Positions 9,514-20,409 of a stretch of 64,000 nucleotides of DNA are shown in pieces (positions within the stretch are counted from its first letter, which is position 1; each line of letters begins with the position of its first letter). The stretch is from Novosphingobium sp. GTDB lineage: Bacteria > Pseudomonadota > Alphaproteobacteria > Sphingomonadales > Sphingomonadaceae. Under the pieces are notes generated by a model. It did not search any database, was not told the origin of the DNA, and saw only the letters and a list, made by a program, of their open reading frames with translations. Location of the stretch: positions 62,001 to 126,000 of the forward strand of contig NZ_JAPZQX010000006.1 of assembly GCF_027531025.1 (NCBI RefSeq), read 5' to 3'. A program made the translations under genes and the position numbers.

Positions 9514-10539
9514 ATGTTCCCCACTGCCGACCTGCCTGCCAATCACCCCCCGATCCTGCCACGCCGCACCGGCGTGCTGCTGGTCAACCTCGGCACGCCC
9601 GACGCGCCGACCACCAGGGCGGTGCGCCGCTATCTGAAGGAATTCCTGTCCGACCCCCGCGTGATCGAAATCCCCAAGCTGGTCTGGTGGCCGATCCTCA
9701 ACGGGATCATCCTCAACGTGCGGCCAAAGAAATCGGCCCATGCCTATGCCCAGGTCTGGGGCCCGGACGGTTCGCCGCTGGCCACCATCACCAAGGGCCA
9801 GGCCGAGGCGCTGCAGGCGCGGCTGGGCGATGGGATCATGGTCCGCTGGGCGATGCGCTATGGCAATCCGGCGATCGGCTCAGTGCTGGCCGAGATGAAA
9901 GCGGCAGGCTGCGATCGCATCCTGATCGCGCCGCTCTATCCGCAGTATTCGGGCGCCACCACGGCAACGGTGATCGACGAGCTGGGCCGGCAACTGGCGG
10001 GGATGCGCTGGCAGCCCGCCACCCGCACCCTGCCCCCCTATTACGACGATCCGATCCACATCGAGGCGCTGCGCGTCGATCTGGCGCGGCAGCTGCGGGC
10101 CCTTCCTTTCGTGCCCGAAGTGCTGCTGCTCTCGTTCCACGGGATGCCCGACCGCACGCTGCACCTGGGCGATCCTTATCACTGCCAGTGCCGCAAGACC
10201 GCGCGGCTGGTGGCCGAGGCGATGAAGGCGGATTTCCCCGACCTCAGGATCGAGACCAGCTTCCAGTCGCGGTTCGGCCCGGCCAAGTGGCTGGAGCCCT
10301 ATACCGAGGATACCCTGGTCCGCCTGGCAGAAGCTGGCGTGAAGCGCATGGCCATCGCCGCCCCCGGCTTTTCCGCCGACTGCCTGGAAACGCGCGAGGA
10401 GCTGGCGATCCGAGGCCGCGAAGTGTTCGAGGAAAAGGGCGGGATTGACTTTGCCGCGCTCGATTGCCTGAATGTGTCCGATCCAGGGATGGCCATGCTC
10501 GAGGCGCTGGTGCGCCGCGAGCTGGGGGGATGGATTTAA
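9514..10539 (+). CDS. hemH: Ferrochelatase
   Basis: Inserts ferrous iron into protoporphyrin IX, the last step of protoheme synthesis. It has 341 residues. The core begins GVLLVNLGTPDAP. The metal-site His209 lies in SFHGMP, followed by a Cys-rich HCQCRKT segment, and the second active-site region is FSADCLETREE. The ATG is placed after the upstream stop and has GGGAT just before it; reading further upstream would run into the oxidoreductase gene. The neighbour downstream is a P450, a heme enzyme, but the palindromes between them suggest separate control. Confidence 0.95.
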   Translation: MFPTADLPANHPPILPRRTGVLLVNLGTPDAPTTRAVRRYLKEFLSDPRVIEIPKLVWWPILNGIILNVRPKKSAHAYAQVWGPDGSPLATITKGQAEALQARLGDGIMVRWAMRYGNPAIGSVLAEMKAAGCDRILIAPLYPQYSGATTATVIDELGRQLAGMRWQPATRTLPPYYDDPIHIEALRVDLARQLRALPFVPEVLLLSFHGMPDRTLHLGDPYHCQCRKTARLVAEAMKADFPDLRIETSFQSRFGPAKWLEPYTEDTLVRLAEAGVKRMAIAAPGFSADCLETREELAIRGREVFEEKGGIDFAALDCLNVSDPGMAMLEALVRRELGGWI

Positions 10540-10551
10540 CCGTTCGGTTAA
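10536..10551. promoter_or_regulatory. Palindrome TTAACCG-TT-CGGTTAA, likely operator for the P450 gene
   Basis: Two perfect 7-bp arms separated by 2 bp begin at the last bases of hemH, about 52 bp before the P450 start. The ACCG-n2-CGGT core resembles operators of TetR-family repressors. No regulator gene is adjacent, so the protein that binds it is not identified. Confidence 0.6.
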
Positions 10552-10552
10552 G

Positions 10553-10566
10553 TTACATGAGTGTAA
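10553..10566. promoter_or_regulatory. Second inverted repeat TTACA-TGAG-TGTAA upstream of the P450
   Basis: Perfect 5-bp arms around 4 bp, one base after the TTAACCG palindrome. The centres of the two are about 16 bp apart. It is either a second operator or part of an extended one, and probably overlaps the promoter. Confidence 0.45.
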
Positions 10567-10602
10567 GTAGCATTAGAACACCCCCTTCCAGAGGATTCGC
10601 GC

Positions 10603-11979
10603 ATGGCCACGCTTGCCCCCGAAGCTCCCCGATTCACGCACTGGTCGCAGAAGCTGCCCAAGGATTCGCTCGATCACATCCCCGGTGAGGATGGCTGGCC
10701 GATCCTGGGCACGACGCTGCAATTGCTCGCCGATCCCAGCGGCTTCGGCAACCGGATGCGGGCGAAGTATGGCGATATCTATCGCAACAACAGCTTTGGC
10801 CGGCGCGGGGTGATCATGTTCGGGGCCGAGGCGAACGAGCTGGTCCTGTTCGATCGCGACAAGATCTTCTCCTCCGAGCAGGGCTGGGGTCCGGTGCTGG
10901 ACCTGCTGTTCCCGCGCGGGCTGATGCTGCTCGATTTCGATCACCACCGGGCCGATCGCCGCGCGCTGTCGATTGCCTTCAAGCCGGGGCCGATGCGGCA
11001 CTATTCGGGCGCGCTGAACAGCGGGATTTCCGCCCGGGCCGAGGAATGGCGGGGTCAGGAAATCCTGTTCTATCCGGCAATCAAGCAGCTGACGCTGGAC
11101 CTTGCCGCCGACAGCTTCCTCGGCGTGCCGCTGGGGCCAGAGGCGGACGCGATCAACAAGGCCTTTGTCGACATGGTCGCCGCCTCGATCGGCGTGGTGC
11201 GCAAGCCCTTGCCCTTCACCGCGATGGGCCGGGGCGTGGCCGGGCGCAAGTTCCTGCTCGACTACTTCACCCGCGAAACGCTCAAGCGGCGCGAGGCCGG
11301 GGGCGGGCAGGACATGTTCAGCCAGTTTGCCACCGCCACGCGCGAGGATGGCAGCCTGCTGCCGGTCGACGAAGTGGTCGATCACATGATCTTCCTGATG
11401 ATGGCCGCGCATGACACAATTACCAGCTCGGCCACCTCGCTGGTCTGGCTGCTGGCCAAGAACCCGGAATGGCAGGACAAGCTGCGGGCCGAAATCCTGG
11501 CCGTGACCGGCGGCGAAGGCCGCCCGCTGTCCTATGATCACATGGGCAAGCTGGACCTGACCGAGATGGCCTTCAAGGAAGCCCTGCGGATGATCCCGCC
11601 GGTGCCCTCGCTGCCGCGCCGCGCGCTGAAGGAATTCACCTTCAAGGGCATTCGCATTCCCGCCGGCACCCCGGTGGGGATCAGCCCCGCGGCCGTTCAC
11701 ATGGAAGAGGCGCACTGGCCCGAACCGACAAAGTTCGATCCGATGCGCTTCACCCCCGAACAGGTGGCGAAGCGGCACAAGTACGCCTGGGTGCCATTCG
11801 GCGGCGGCGCGCACATGTGCCTGGGGCTGCACTTCGCCTATATGCAGGTGAAGATCCTGATGGCCCACCTGCTGAGCCGCTACCAGATCGAGATCGCGCC
11901 GGGCTACGAGCCGGAATGGCAGCCCTGGCCGATCCCCAAGCCCAAGGATGGGCTCAGGGTCACGTTCAGGCCGCTCTAG
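10603..11979 (+). CDS. Cytochrome P450
   Basis: 458-residue soluble heme monooxygenase with no membrane anchor. Visible marks are the I-helix oxygen-binding segment (MMAAHDTITSS), the K-helix ExxR (KEALRMIPP), the PERF-region equivalent (FDPMRFTPEQ), and the heme-cysteine loop FGGGAHMCLGLHFA. The ligand loop and overall length look like the CYP51/CYP26/CYP120-type group rather than short class I bacterial P450s, but this was judged by eye. No ferredoxin or reductase gene is adjacent. The last 4 bp overlap the convergent cueR stop. Two palindromes sit just upstream. The substrate is unknown. Confidence 0.92.
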   Translation: MATLAPEAPRFTHWSQKLPKDSLDHIPGEDGWPILGTTLQLLADPSGFGNRMRAKYGDIYRNNSFGRRGVIMFGAEANELVLFDRDKIFSSEQGWGPVLDLLFPRGLMLLDFDHHRADRRALSIAFKPGPMRHYSGALNSGISARAEEWRGQEILFYPAIKQLTLDLAADSFLGVPLGPEADAINKAFVDMVAASIGVVRKPLPFTAMGRGVAGRKFLLDYFTRETLKRREAGGGQDMFSQFATATREDGSLLPVDEVVDHMIFLMMAAHDTITSSATSLVWLLAKNPEWQDKLRAEILAVTGGEGRPLSYDHMGKLDLTEMAFKEALRMIPPVPSLPRRALKEFTFKGIRIPAGTPVGISPAAVHMEEAHWPEPTKFDPMRFTPEQVAKRHKYAWVPFGGGAHMCLGLHFAYMQVKILMAHLLSRYQIEIAPGYEPEWQPWPIPKPKDGLRVTFRPL

Positions 11980-12358
11980 TCCTCCAGCCGCTGGAGGATC
12001 GGGCAGTCGGGGCGCTCGTCGCCGTGGCATTGCTGCGCCAGCGTCAGCAGGGTCTGGCGCATGGCTTCCAGCGCCCGGGCCTTGCGCCCAAGCTCCTCGG
12101 CATGGGCCAGGGCAAGGCTGCGCACCTCGCCGCTGGCCCGGTTCTGGTCCGACCATAGCGCCAGCAGGGTCCCGATCTCGCTGATCGCAAATCCCAGATC
12201 GCGGGCATTGGCGATGAACCGCAGCCGGTGGACATCGGCCTCGCTATAATCGCGATAGCCGCTGTCGCGCCGTGGTGCGCCGGGGATCAGGCCGATCTGC
12301 TCGTAATGGCGGATCATCCGCTGGGACACGCCGCTGGCCTTTGATGCTGCGCCGATAT

Positions 12359-12362
<4 letters not shown>
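11976..12362 (-). CDS. cueR: Copper-responsive MerR-family activator CueR
   Basis: 128 residues with an N-terminal MerR winged helix ([21 protein letters not shown]), a dimerisation helix and a metal loop. Cys112 and Cys120 ([13 protein letters not shown]) sit at the same numbers as the Cu(I) ligands of E. coli CueR. CueR senses cytoplasmic Cu(I) or Ag(I) and distorts a promoter with a long spacer. Its start overlaps the copA stop by 4 bp, so it is the second gene of the copA operon and is probably autoregulated. A matching operator lies upstream of copA. Confidence 0.93.
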
Positions 12363-14683
<2,321 letters not shown>

Positions 14684-14718
14684 TTCAATCGACTCCTGCG
14701 ATGACGCCTGGCCTTTTG

Positions 14719-14741
14719 GACCTTTACATCATGTCAGGGTC
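14719..14741 (-). promoter_or_regulatory. CueR-type operator/promoter of copA
   Basis: An interrupted 23-bp palindrome with 9 of 11 pairs matching. Its outer arms are GACC/GGTC and its inner arms ACAT/ATGT around one central base. Read on the minus strand, it starts within a TTGACC -35 box, as in CueR/HmrR promoters. It ends 36 bp before the copA start. The -10 box is degenerate. Confidence 0.75.
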
Positions 14742-14766
14742 AAGCGGGCATTTGCACCCCGCGATT

Positions 14767-15663
14767 TCAGTCGGCGGCCGGAACCTTCGGCAGGTACTTG
14801 ACCGGATCGAGCGCCACCCGGTTGCGGCGCACTTCGAAATGGAGCTGGGGCGAGGTGGCGAGGCCCGTCTGCCCGACCAGCCCGACGCGTTCCCCGGCCT
14901 TGACCTTGTCCCCGTCCTTCACGGTGATCCGGTCGAGGAAGGAATAGGTCGTGGTCCAGCGGCCGCCGTGATGGATGATGACGGTCAGGCCATATTCCTT
15001 CGGCCCCTGCGCGGCATAGATCACTGTGCCGGCGGCTGCGGCGCGGGCGGCGGTACCGCGCGGGGCGGCAATATCGATTCCATCGTGAAAGGCCTTGGTT
15101 CCGCCCCGCGCCACGAAAGCGCGGCGGATCTCGCCCCGCACCGGCCAGGCGAACCTTGCCGGCGGCTGGGCGCTGGTCCTGGGCGCGCCGGGGGCGGGGC
15201 CGGGATCGGGCGCGGGGGTGGCGGTGCTGGCCGGGCTGGGGACCGGCGCGGGCGTGGTTGCCGCTGGTGCCGGGATGGGCGGCGCCTTGACAATGGTCGG
15301 GATCACCAGCTTCTGCCCGGTTTTCAGCGGTGCCTTGGGATCAAGCCCGTTGGCCGCGGCAATCGCGGACCAGGGGACGTCATAGTCGAAGGCCAGGCCC
15401 AGTCCGGTTTCGCCATCCTGCACGGTGTGGCTGCGGCGGCGCGGGATCACCAGCTTCTGCCCGGCTCGGATCGCATAGGGCGGCTTCAGCCCGTTGGCCT
15501 CGATAATCAGCAGGCGCGGCACGCCAGTGCGGTTGGCGATGCCGCCCAGCGTCTCGCCGGACTTGACGGTGTATTCGGTCGCAGTCTTTGGATCGTCCTG
15601 CTGGGCCAGCAGCGGCCCCGCGGCCAGCGCCGCCAGCGCCAGGGCAAGCCCGGCGCGTCGCAT
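14767..15663 (-). CDS. LysM/LytM-domain envelope protein with degenerate M23 active site (NlpD/DipM-like)
   Basis: 298 residues: a signal peptide (about 1-20), two LysM-like repeats (around residues 30-75 and 80-125) that bind peptidoglycan, a Pro/Ala-rich linker, and a C-terminal M23/LytM fold. The zinc-ligand pair HDGID is kept. However, the His of the usual YaHL motif is Phe (TYSFLDR), and the first His of the usual HLH motif is Gln (SPQLHFEV). Loss of those catalytic histidines is the hallmark of LytM factors that activate amidases rather than cut the wall (EnvC, NlpD, DipM). It overlaps surE by 1 bp (stop/start share a base) and follows serS-surE, a common nlpD setting. The role as a division-linked activator is inferred. 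Confidence 0.85.
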   Translation of the reverse strand: MRRAGLALALAALAAGPLLAQQDDPKTATEYTVKSGETLGGIANRTGVPRLLIIEANGLKPPYAIRAGQKLVIPRRRSHTVQDGETGLGLAFDYDVPWSAIAAANGLDPKAPLKTGQKLVIPTIVKAPPIPAPAATTPAPVPSPASTATPAPDPGPAPGAPRTSAQPPARFAWPVRGEIRRAFVARGGTKAFHDGIDIAAPRGTAARAAAAGTVIYAAQGPKEYGLTVIIHHGGRWTTTYSFLDRITVKDGDKVKAGERVGLVGQTGLATSPQLHFEVRRNRVALDPVKYLPKVPAAD

Positions 15664-16424
15664 CAGCCGAACCGCCCCGCCAGCTCGGCGAGCGACGCCT
15701 CGTGGGTCAGGTCCAGCTGCAAAGGGGTTACCGACACAAAACCATCCTGGATTGCCTCAAGATCGGTCGCATGACCGGGGGTATGTTCTATCCCATCGAG
15801 ACCAAACCAGAAATAGCGGTATCCCCGGGGATCGGTGCCTTCCACGATCGTCCCGCGCGAATAGTCGTGGAAACCCTGGCGGACCACGCGGATGCCCTGC
15901 ACCTCTTCCGCAGGCAGGGCGGGGAAGTTGACGTTGACCAGCGTGCGCGGTGCGAATGGCGCATCGAGCAGCGGGGCCAGGACCTTGGCGCCCCAGGCTT
16001 CGGCCGCGCCGAACGGCACGGCATCACCCATGCCTTCGCTGGCATAGACCTGGCTCAGCGCGATCGAGCGGATCCCGGCCAGCGCGCCCTCGATGGCGGC
16101 GGAAACCGTGCCCGAATAGGTCACGTCATCGCCCAGGTTGGCGCCGCGATTGACGCCGGACAGGATCAGGTCGGGCGGCGCAGGCATGACCTTGCGCAGC
16201 GCCATCATCACCGCGTCGGTCGGCGTGCCGGATACCGAAAAGCGCCGCTCGTCATGCCGGCGCAGCCGCACCGGGCGGCTCAGCGTCAGCGAATGGCCCG
16301 CGCCCGACTGTTCCTCGGCCGGAGCGCAGATCCAGATATCGTCGGAAAACTGCCGGGCAATCGCCTCCAGCGCGGTGAGGCCGGGGGCGAAGATGCCATC
16401 GTCGTTGGTCAACAGGATACGCAT
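15663..16424 (-). CDS. surE: 5'/3'-nucleotidase SurE
   Basis: 253 residues. This metal-dependent phosphatase removes phosphate from nucleoside monophosphates and is linked to stationary-phase survival. The metal site is NDDG at residues 6-9 (RILLTNDDGIFAPG), followed by SGVNRGANLG and the nucleotide-site segment YSGTVSAAIEG. It overlaps serS upstream and the LytM factor downstream, forming a tight three-gene unit with them. Confidence 0.95.
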   Translation of the reverse strand: MRILLTNDDGIFAPGLTALEAIARQFSDDIWICAPAEEQSGAGHSLTLSRPVRLRRHDERRFSVSGTPTDAVMMALRKVMPAPPDLILSGVNRGANLGDDVTYSGTVSAAIEGALAGIRSIALSQVYASEGMGDAVPFGAAEAWGAKVLAPLLDAPFAPRTLVNVNFPALPAEEVQGIRVVRQGFHDYSRGTIVEGTDPRGYRYFWFGLDGIEHTPGHATDLEAIQDGFVSVTPLQLDLTHEASLAELAGRFG

Positions 16425-17704
16425 CAGAGGGGCACCAGCTGGTCGATCCCGCCCATGTAGGGACGCAGCACCGCCGGGATCTCGACCGAGCCATCCTGCT
16501 GCTGGTAATTCTCCAGCACCGCCACCAGCGTGCGGCCGACGGCGAGGCCGGAGCCGTTCAGCGTGTGGACGAATTCCGGCTTGGTCTTATCGCCAGCGGG
16601 GCGATAGCGCGCGTTCATCCGCCGCGCCTGGAAATCGCCGCAGTTGGAGCAGGAGCTGATCTCGCGATAGCTATCCTGCCCGGGAAGCCATACTTCAAGG
16701 TCATAGGTCTTGCGCGCACCAAAGCCCATGTCGCCGGTGCAGAGCAGCATCTTGCGATAGGGCAGTTCGAGCGCCTGCAGGATCGATTCCGCGGCGGCGG
16801 TCATCCGTTCGTGCTCCAGCTCGCTGTCTTCGGGGCGGACCACGCTCACCAGTTCGCACTTCTCGAACTGGTGCTGGCGAATGAAGCCGCGGGTATCCTT
16901 GCCCGCCGCGCCGGCTTCGCTGCGGAAGCACAGCGTCAGCGCAGTCATACGCAGTGGCAGGGCGTTGCCGTCGATGATCTGGTCCATCACGGAGCTGGTC
17001 AGGCTCACCTCGGCCGTCGGGATCAGCCAACGACCATCGGTGGTGCGGAACGAATCCTCGGCGAACTTCGGCAACTTGTCGGTGCCGTACATGGCCTCGT
17101 CGCGCACCAGCACCGGCGGGCTGCATTCGATATAACCGTGCTGGCTGGTCTGGTGATCAAGCATGAACTGGCCGATCGCCCGCTGAAGCCGCGCCATCTG
17201 CCCGCGCAGAAAGGTAAAGCGCGCACCCGAAATCAGTGCGCCGGTTTCAAAGTCCAGCCCCAGCACCGGGCCAAGGTCGGCATGTTCGCGCGGGGTAAAG
17301 CCGAACTGACGCGGCGTACCCCAGCGGCTGATCTCTACATTGCCGGCCTCGTCCTCACCTTCGGGCACACTATCCAGCGGCAGGTTGGGGATGCGCGCCA
17401 GCAAATCGGTCAACTGGCGCGCCAGTTCCCGCTCGCCCTCTTCGGCTTCGGGCAGGCTCTGCTTGATTTCGGCCACTTCGACCTTGAGCCGCTCGGCCTC
17501 GTCCTTGTCCCCCCGGCCCATGGCCGCGCCGATGGCCTTCGACGCTTCATTGCGGCGGCTCTGCAGCTCCTGCGCCGCAGTGGCGAGCTTGCGCCGACCC
17601 TCGTCGAGCTTCAGCACTTCGGCCGAAACCGGTTCCAGCCCCCGGCGGGCAAGGGCGGCATCGAAAGCGGCGGGATTGTCCCGGATCAGGCGAATATCGT
17701 GCAT
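16424..17704 (-). CDS. serS: Seryl-tRNA synthetase
   Basis: 426-residue class II synthetase that charges tRNA-Ser and tRNA-Sec. An N-terminal antiparallel coiled-coil arm (about residues 30-100, rich in Lys/Glu/Arg) grips the tRNA long arm. Motif 2 is seen in [20 protein letters not shown], the serine site in TAEVSLTS, and motif 3 in [15 protein letters not shown]. It is the first gene of serS-surE-LytM, with a tRNA-Val gene about 50 bp upstream on the same strand. Confidence 0.97.
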   Translation of the reverse strand: MHDIRLIRDNPAAFDAALARRGLEPVSAEVLKLDEGRRKLATAAQELQSRRNEASKAIGAAMGRGDKDEAERLKVEVAEIKQSLPEAEEGERELARQLTDLLARIPNLPLDSVPEGEDEAGNVEISRWGTPRQFGFTPREHADLGPVLGLDFETGALISGARFTFLRGQMARLQRAIGQFMLDHQTSQHGYIECSPPVLVRDEAMYGTDKLPKFAEDSFRTTDGRWLIPTAEVSLTSSVMDQIIDGNALPLRMTALTLCFRSEAGAAGKDTRGFIRQHQFEKCELVSVVRPEDSELEHERMTAAAESILQALELPYRKMLLCTGDMGFGARKTYDLEVWLPGQDSYREISSCSNCGDFQARRMNARYRPAGDKTKPEFVHTLNGSGLAVGRTLVAVLENYQQQDGSVEIPAVLRPYMGGIDQLVPL

Positions 17705-17754
17705 GGTGCGAGGCCTATGCCCGGCAAACGCCGTGGTATCAAGGGAGGGGGAAG

Positions 17755-17829
17755 TGGTGGGCGCGACAGGGATTGAACCTGTGACCCCACCCGTGTGAAG
17801 GGTGTGCTCTACCGCTGAGCTACGCGCCC
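17755..17829 (-). tRNA. tRNA-Val (anticodon CAC)
   Basis: The minus strand folds as a full cloverleaf. The acceptor stem GGGCGCG pairs with CGCGCCC, and the CCA end is encoded. The D arm reads GCTCAGCGGTAGAGC, and the anticodon loop TTCACAC sits on a CACCC/GGGTG stem. The T arm is CACAGGTTCAATCCCTGTC. The CAC anticodon reads GUG valine codons. Confidence 0.95.
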
Positions 17830-17906
17830 ACTTCCATCAGGAAGCGCGCCCTTAAAGGCGCCGCAGCGAATTGACAAGCGGGGAAAGCGGGATAGAGGCT
17901 CTGGGC

Positions 17907-18194
17907 ATGACCGAGGAAACCAAATCCGGCCCCGACGTGCCGCCCGACCGCCTGGCGATCAGCCCGCGCAGCCCCTATTTCAATCAGGACGTGCTGATGC
18001 GCGGCGTGGGCATCCGCTTCAAGGGCGTGGTCCGCACCAATATCGAGGAATACTCGATTTCCGAAGGCTGGGTGCGGGTCCAGGCCGGCAAGACGATGGA
18101 TCGTAACGGCCAGCCGCTGACGATCAAGCTCAACGGCCCGGTCGAAGCCTGGTTCGAGGATCTGGGCGAGAATCCGCCCGTCGCGAAGGCCTAA
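17907..18194 (+). CDS. DUF3297 family protein
   Basis: 95-residue soluble protein of unknown function. The core (PPDRLAISPRSPYFNQ, then MRGVGIRFKGV and SEGWVRVQAGK) matches my recollection of the DUF3297 family, common in proteobacteria. AGAGG precedes the ATG. It has no signal peptide or membrane segment. Its last 4 bp overlap the convergent CHAP gene. A TTGACA lies just upstream, but it is too close to the start to be sure it is the promoter. Confidence 0.8.
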   Translation: MTEETKSGPDVPPDRLAISPRSPYFNQDVLMRGVGIRFKGVVRTNIEEYSISEGWVRVQAGKTMDRNGQPLTIKLNGPVEAWFEDLGENPPVAKA

Positions 18195-18856
18195 ATCGCG
18201 AGTTCGCGCTTGATGATGGCGGCGATGGGATCGTCGCCGTCGGCGCTGCTGCTGGTTGCGCGGCCCTTGCTGCGCGCTTCCCTGGCCGGGGCATCGGCAA
18301 GCGCCAGCGAGGCCCGCGGGGCAAGGCTCTCGTTCTTGCGCGCCTTCTTCGGATAGATGAACCCGGCCAGCGGCCAGTGCGTGGCGCCCAGGCCCTGGCT
18401 GGGGCCATACCAGACCCGCACCGCGCTCCAGTCATTGTCCGGAGAGACATCGACCGCGCGGACATTGTCCTCGATCTGGCCGCGCCGGCCGTTGATCGGC
18501 GACCAGTTGGCATGGCGAATCAGCACCGTGCGCGAATCGATGACCTTGCTGACCGCGGCGACATGGCCAAGCTGCGAATTGCCGTTGGGCTTGAAGGCCA
18601 TCACCGCGCCAACCCTGGGCTTGTAGCCACGGGCATAGCGGCCTTCCGCCTGGCCCCACCAGGTATGGGCATCGCCATAGATCTGGATGCCCGTCACTTG
18701 CCGGGCATAGGGTACGCATTGCAGATAGGGCGGCAGGTCGGCACTGGCGGCCCCGCCTGCGTCGCGATCGTCGATATCGATCGCCCGCGCGCCGGCGGGC
18801 ATGGCGGTAAGGCCAAGCATCAGGGCAAGAGGCAGCAGCAGACGGTTTGCGATCAT
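18191..18856 (-). CDS. Secreted CHAP-domain peptidoglycan hydrolase/amidase
   Basis: 221 residues. A signal peptide (about 1-25, ending PAGARA) is followed by a CHAP domain (about 45-165) with the expected Cys (LQCVPYAR), His (QLGHVAAV) and Asn/Asp position (RHANWSP). CHAP enzymes cut amide bonds in the wall peptide or act as amidases. The last 50 residues are Lys/Arg/Ser-rich and look disordered. It is divergent from der and overlaps DUF3297 tail to tail. Confidence 0.87.
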   Translation of the reverse strand: MIANRLLLPLALMLGLTAMPAGARAIDIDDRDAGGAASADLPPYLQCVPYARQVTGIQIYGDAHTWWGQAEGRYARGYKPRVGAVMAFKPNGNSQLGHVAAVSKVIDSRTVLIRHANWSPINGRRGQIEDNVRAVDVSPDNDWSAVRVWYGPSQGLGATHWPLAGFIYPKKARKNESLAPRASLALADAPAREARSKGRATSSSADGDDPIAAIIKRELAI

Positions 18857-18980
18857 GCGGCCGGAGTAGGGTGATCAGGGTTAGCAGCTGCCTGTCAGAT
18901 ATGGTTAACAACGCAGCAAGGAATTGCCCTGATCTGCTGCCCGCCTTGCAAATTCCTGCCGGAAGCGTCAGGGGTGCGGC

Positions 18981-20378
18981 GTGAAACTCCCCCAGGTCAT
19001 CATTATCGGGCGCCCCAATGTGGGCAAGTCCACGCTGTGGAACCGGCTGGTCGGCAAGAAGCTGGCCCTGGTTGACGATCAGCCGGGGGTCACGCGCGAC
19101 CGCCGCTTTGGCGAAGCCCATCTGCTCGGCCTCGATTTCACCATCGTCGATACCGCCGGGTGGGAGGACGAGGATGCCGCCAGCCTGCCGGGACGGATGC
19201 GCCAGCAGACCGAGGCCGCGCTGGCCGGGGGCGACGTTGCCCTGTTCGTGATCGACTCCCGCGCCGGGCTGACCCCGCTGGACGAGGAAATCGCCCGCCA
19301 CCTGCGCCAGTGCGATGTGCCGGTGGTGCTGGTGGCCAACAAGGCCGAAGGCAAGGCCGGCGATCATGGCCTGTTCGAGGCGTTCTCGCTGGGCTTCGGC
19401 GATCCGGTGCCGCTCTCGGCCGAACACGGCCAGGGCATGGCCGACCTGTTCGAGGCACTGCTGCCGCACCTCAACGAACGGCAGCTGGAAATGGATGCCG
19501 AGGCCGAGCTTGCTGCGGCGGCTGAGGACGAAGAGGAATACGATCCCAAGGCTGTGCTGAAGCTGGCCATCGTCGGGCGTCCGAACGCGGGCAAGTCCAC
19601 CCTGATCAACCGCTTCCTCAACGAGGACCGCCTGCTGACCGGTCCGGAAGCCGGGATCACCCGCGATTCGATCGCGATTGACTGGACCTGGCACGATCCC
19701 AAGACCGGGGAGGATCGGCCGGTGCGGCTGATCGACACGGCCGGGATGCGCAAGAAGGCGCAGGTTACCGACAAGCTCGAAAAGCTGGCCGTGGCCGATG
19801 CCCGCCACGCGATCGACTTTGCCGAAGTGGTCGTGCTGCTGCTCGATGCCACGCGCGGGCTGGAGCACCAGGACCTGAAGATCGCCAGCATGGTGCTGGA
19901 AGAAGGCCGGGCGCTGATGATCGCGATCAACAAGTGGGACGTGGCCGAGGATGCCTCCGCCCTTTTCAACGGGATCCGCGCCGCGCTGGATGAAGGACTG
20001 GCCCAGGTAAAGGGCCTGCCGCTGCTGGCGGTTTCGGCCCGCACCGGCAAGGGGCTGGACGATCTGCTGCGCGCCGCCTTCGAACTGCGCGATGCCTGGT
20101 CAAAGCGCGTGCCAACCTCGGCGCTGAACCGCTGGTTCGACGATGCCCTGGCCAAGAACCCGCCGCCCGCGCCTGGCGGCAAGCGGATCAAGCTGCGCTA
20201 CATCACCCAGGCCAAGACCCGCCCGCCCGGTTTCGTGCTGTTCGGCACCCGGCTGGACGAGTTGCCGACCAGCTATCAGCGTTACCTGGTCAACGGCCTG
20301 CGCCGCGAACTGGGCTTCGATGCCGTGCCGGTGCGGCTGATGTTGCGCAGCCCCAAGAACCCCTTCGCCAAGAAGTAG
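18981..20378 (+). CDS. der: Ribosome-assembly GTPase Der (EngA)
   Basis: 465 residues with the diagnostic two tandem G domains. The first has GRPNVGKST, DTAGWED and NKAEG. The second has GRPNAGKST, DTAGMRKK and NKWD. A KH-like C-terminal domain follows (LNRWFDDAL to the end). Der is essential for 50S maturation. An acidic linker of about 25 residues joins the G domains. The start is GTG, with GGGG a few bases upstream. Confidence 0.97.
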   Translation: MKLPQVIIIGRPNVGKSTLWNRLVGKKLALVDDQPGVTRDRRFGEAHLLGLDFTIVDTAGWEDEDAASLPGRMRQQTEAALAGGDVALFVIDSRAGLTPLDEEIARHLRQCDVPVVLVANKAEGKAGDHGLFEAFSLGFGDPVPLSAEHGQGMADLFEALLPHLNERQLEMDAEAELAAAAEDEEEYDPKAVLKLAIVGRPNAGKSTLINRFLNEDRLLTGPEAGITRDSIAIDWTWHDPKTGEDRPVRLIDTAGMRKKAQVTDKLEKLAVADARHAIDFAEVVVLLLDATRGLEHQDLKIASMVLEEGRALMIAINKWDVAEDASALFNGIRAALDEGLAQVKGLPLLAVSARTGKGLDDLLRAAFELRDAWSKRVPTSALNRWFDDALAKNPPPAPGGKRIKLRYITQAKTRPPGFVLFGTRLDELPTSYQRYLVNGLRRELGFDAVPVRLMLRSPKNPFAKK

Positions 20379-20391
20379 GGCTGGCAGGGCG

Positions 20392-20409
20392 GGGGAGCCT
20401 TAGCTCCCC
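20392..20409. repeat. GC hairpin between convergent der and bfr
   Basis: GGGGAGC and GCTCCCC are separated by CTTA, straddling the bfr stop codon. There is no T-tract on either side, so intrinsic termination is doubtful. It may protect mRNA ends. Confidence 0.4.

Noticed and set aside
17871-17896. TTGACA promoter for the DUF3297 gene
   Set aside because: A -10 at proper spacing would put the transcript start at the ribosome site; the match is too weak to call.
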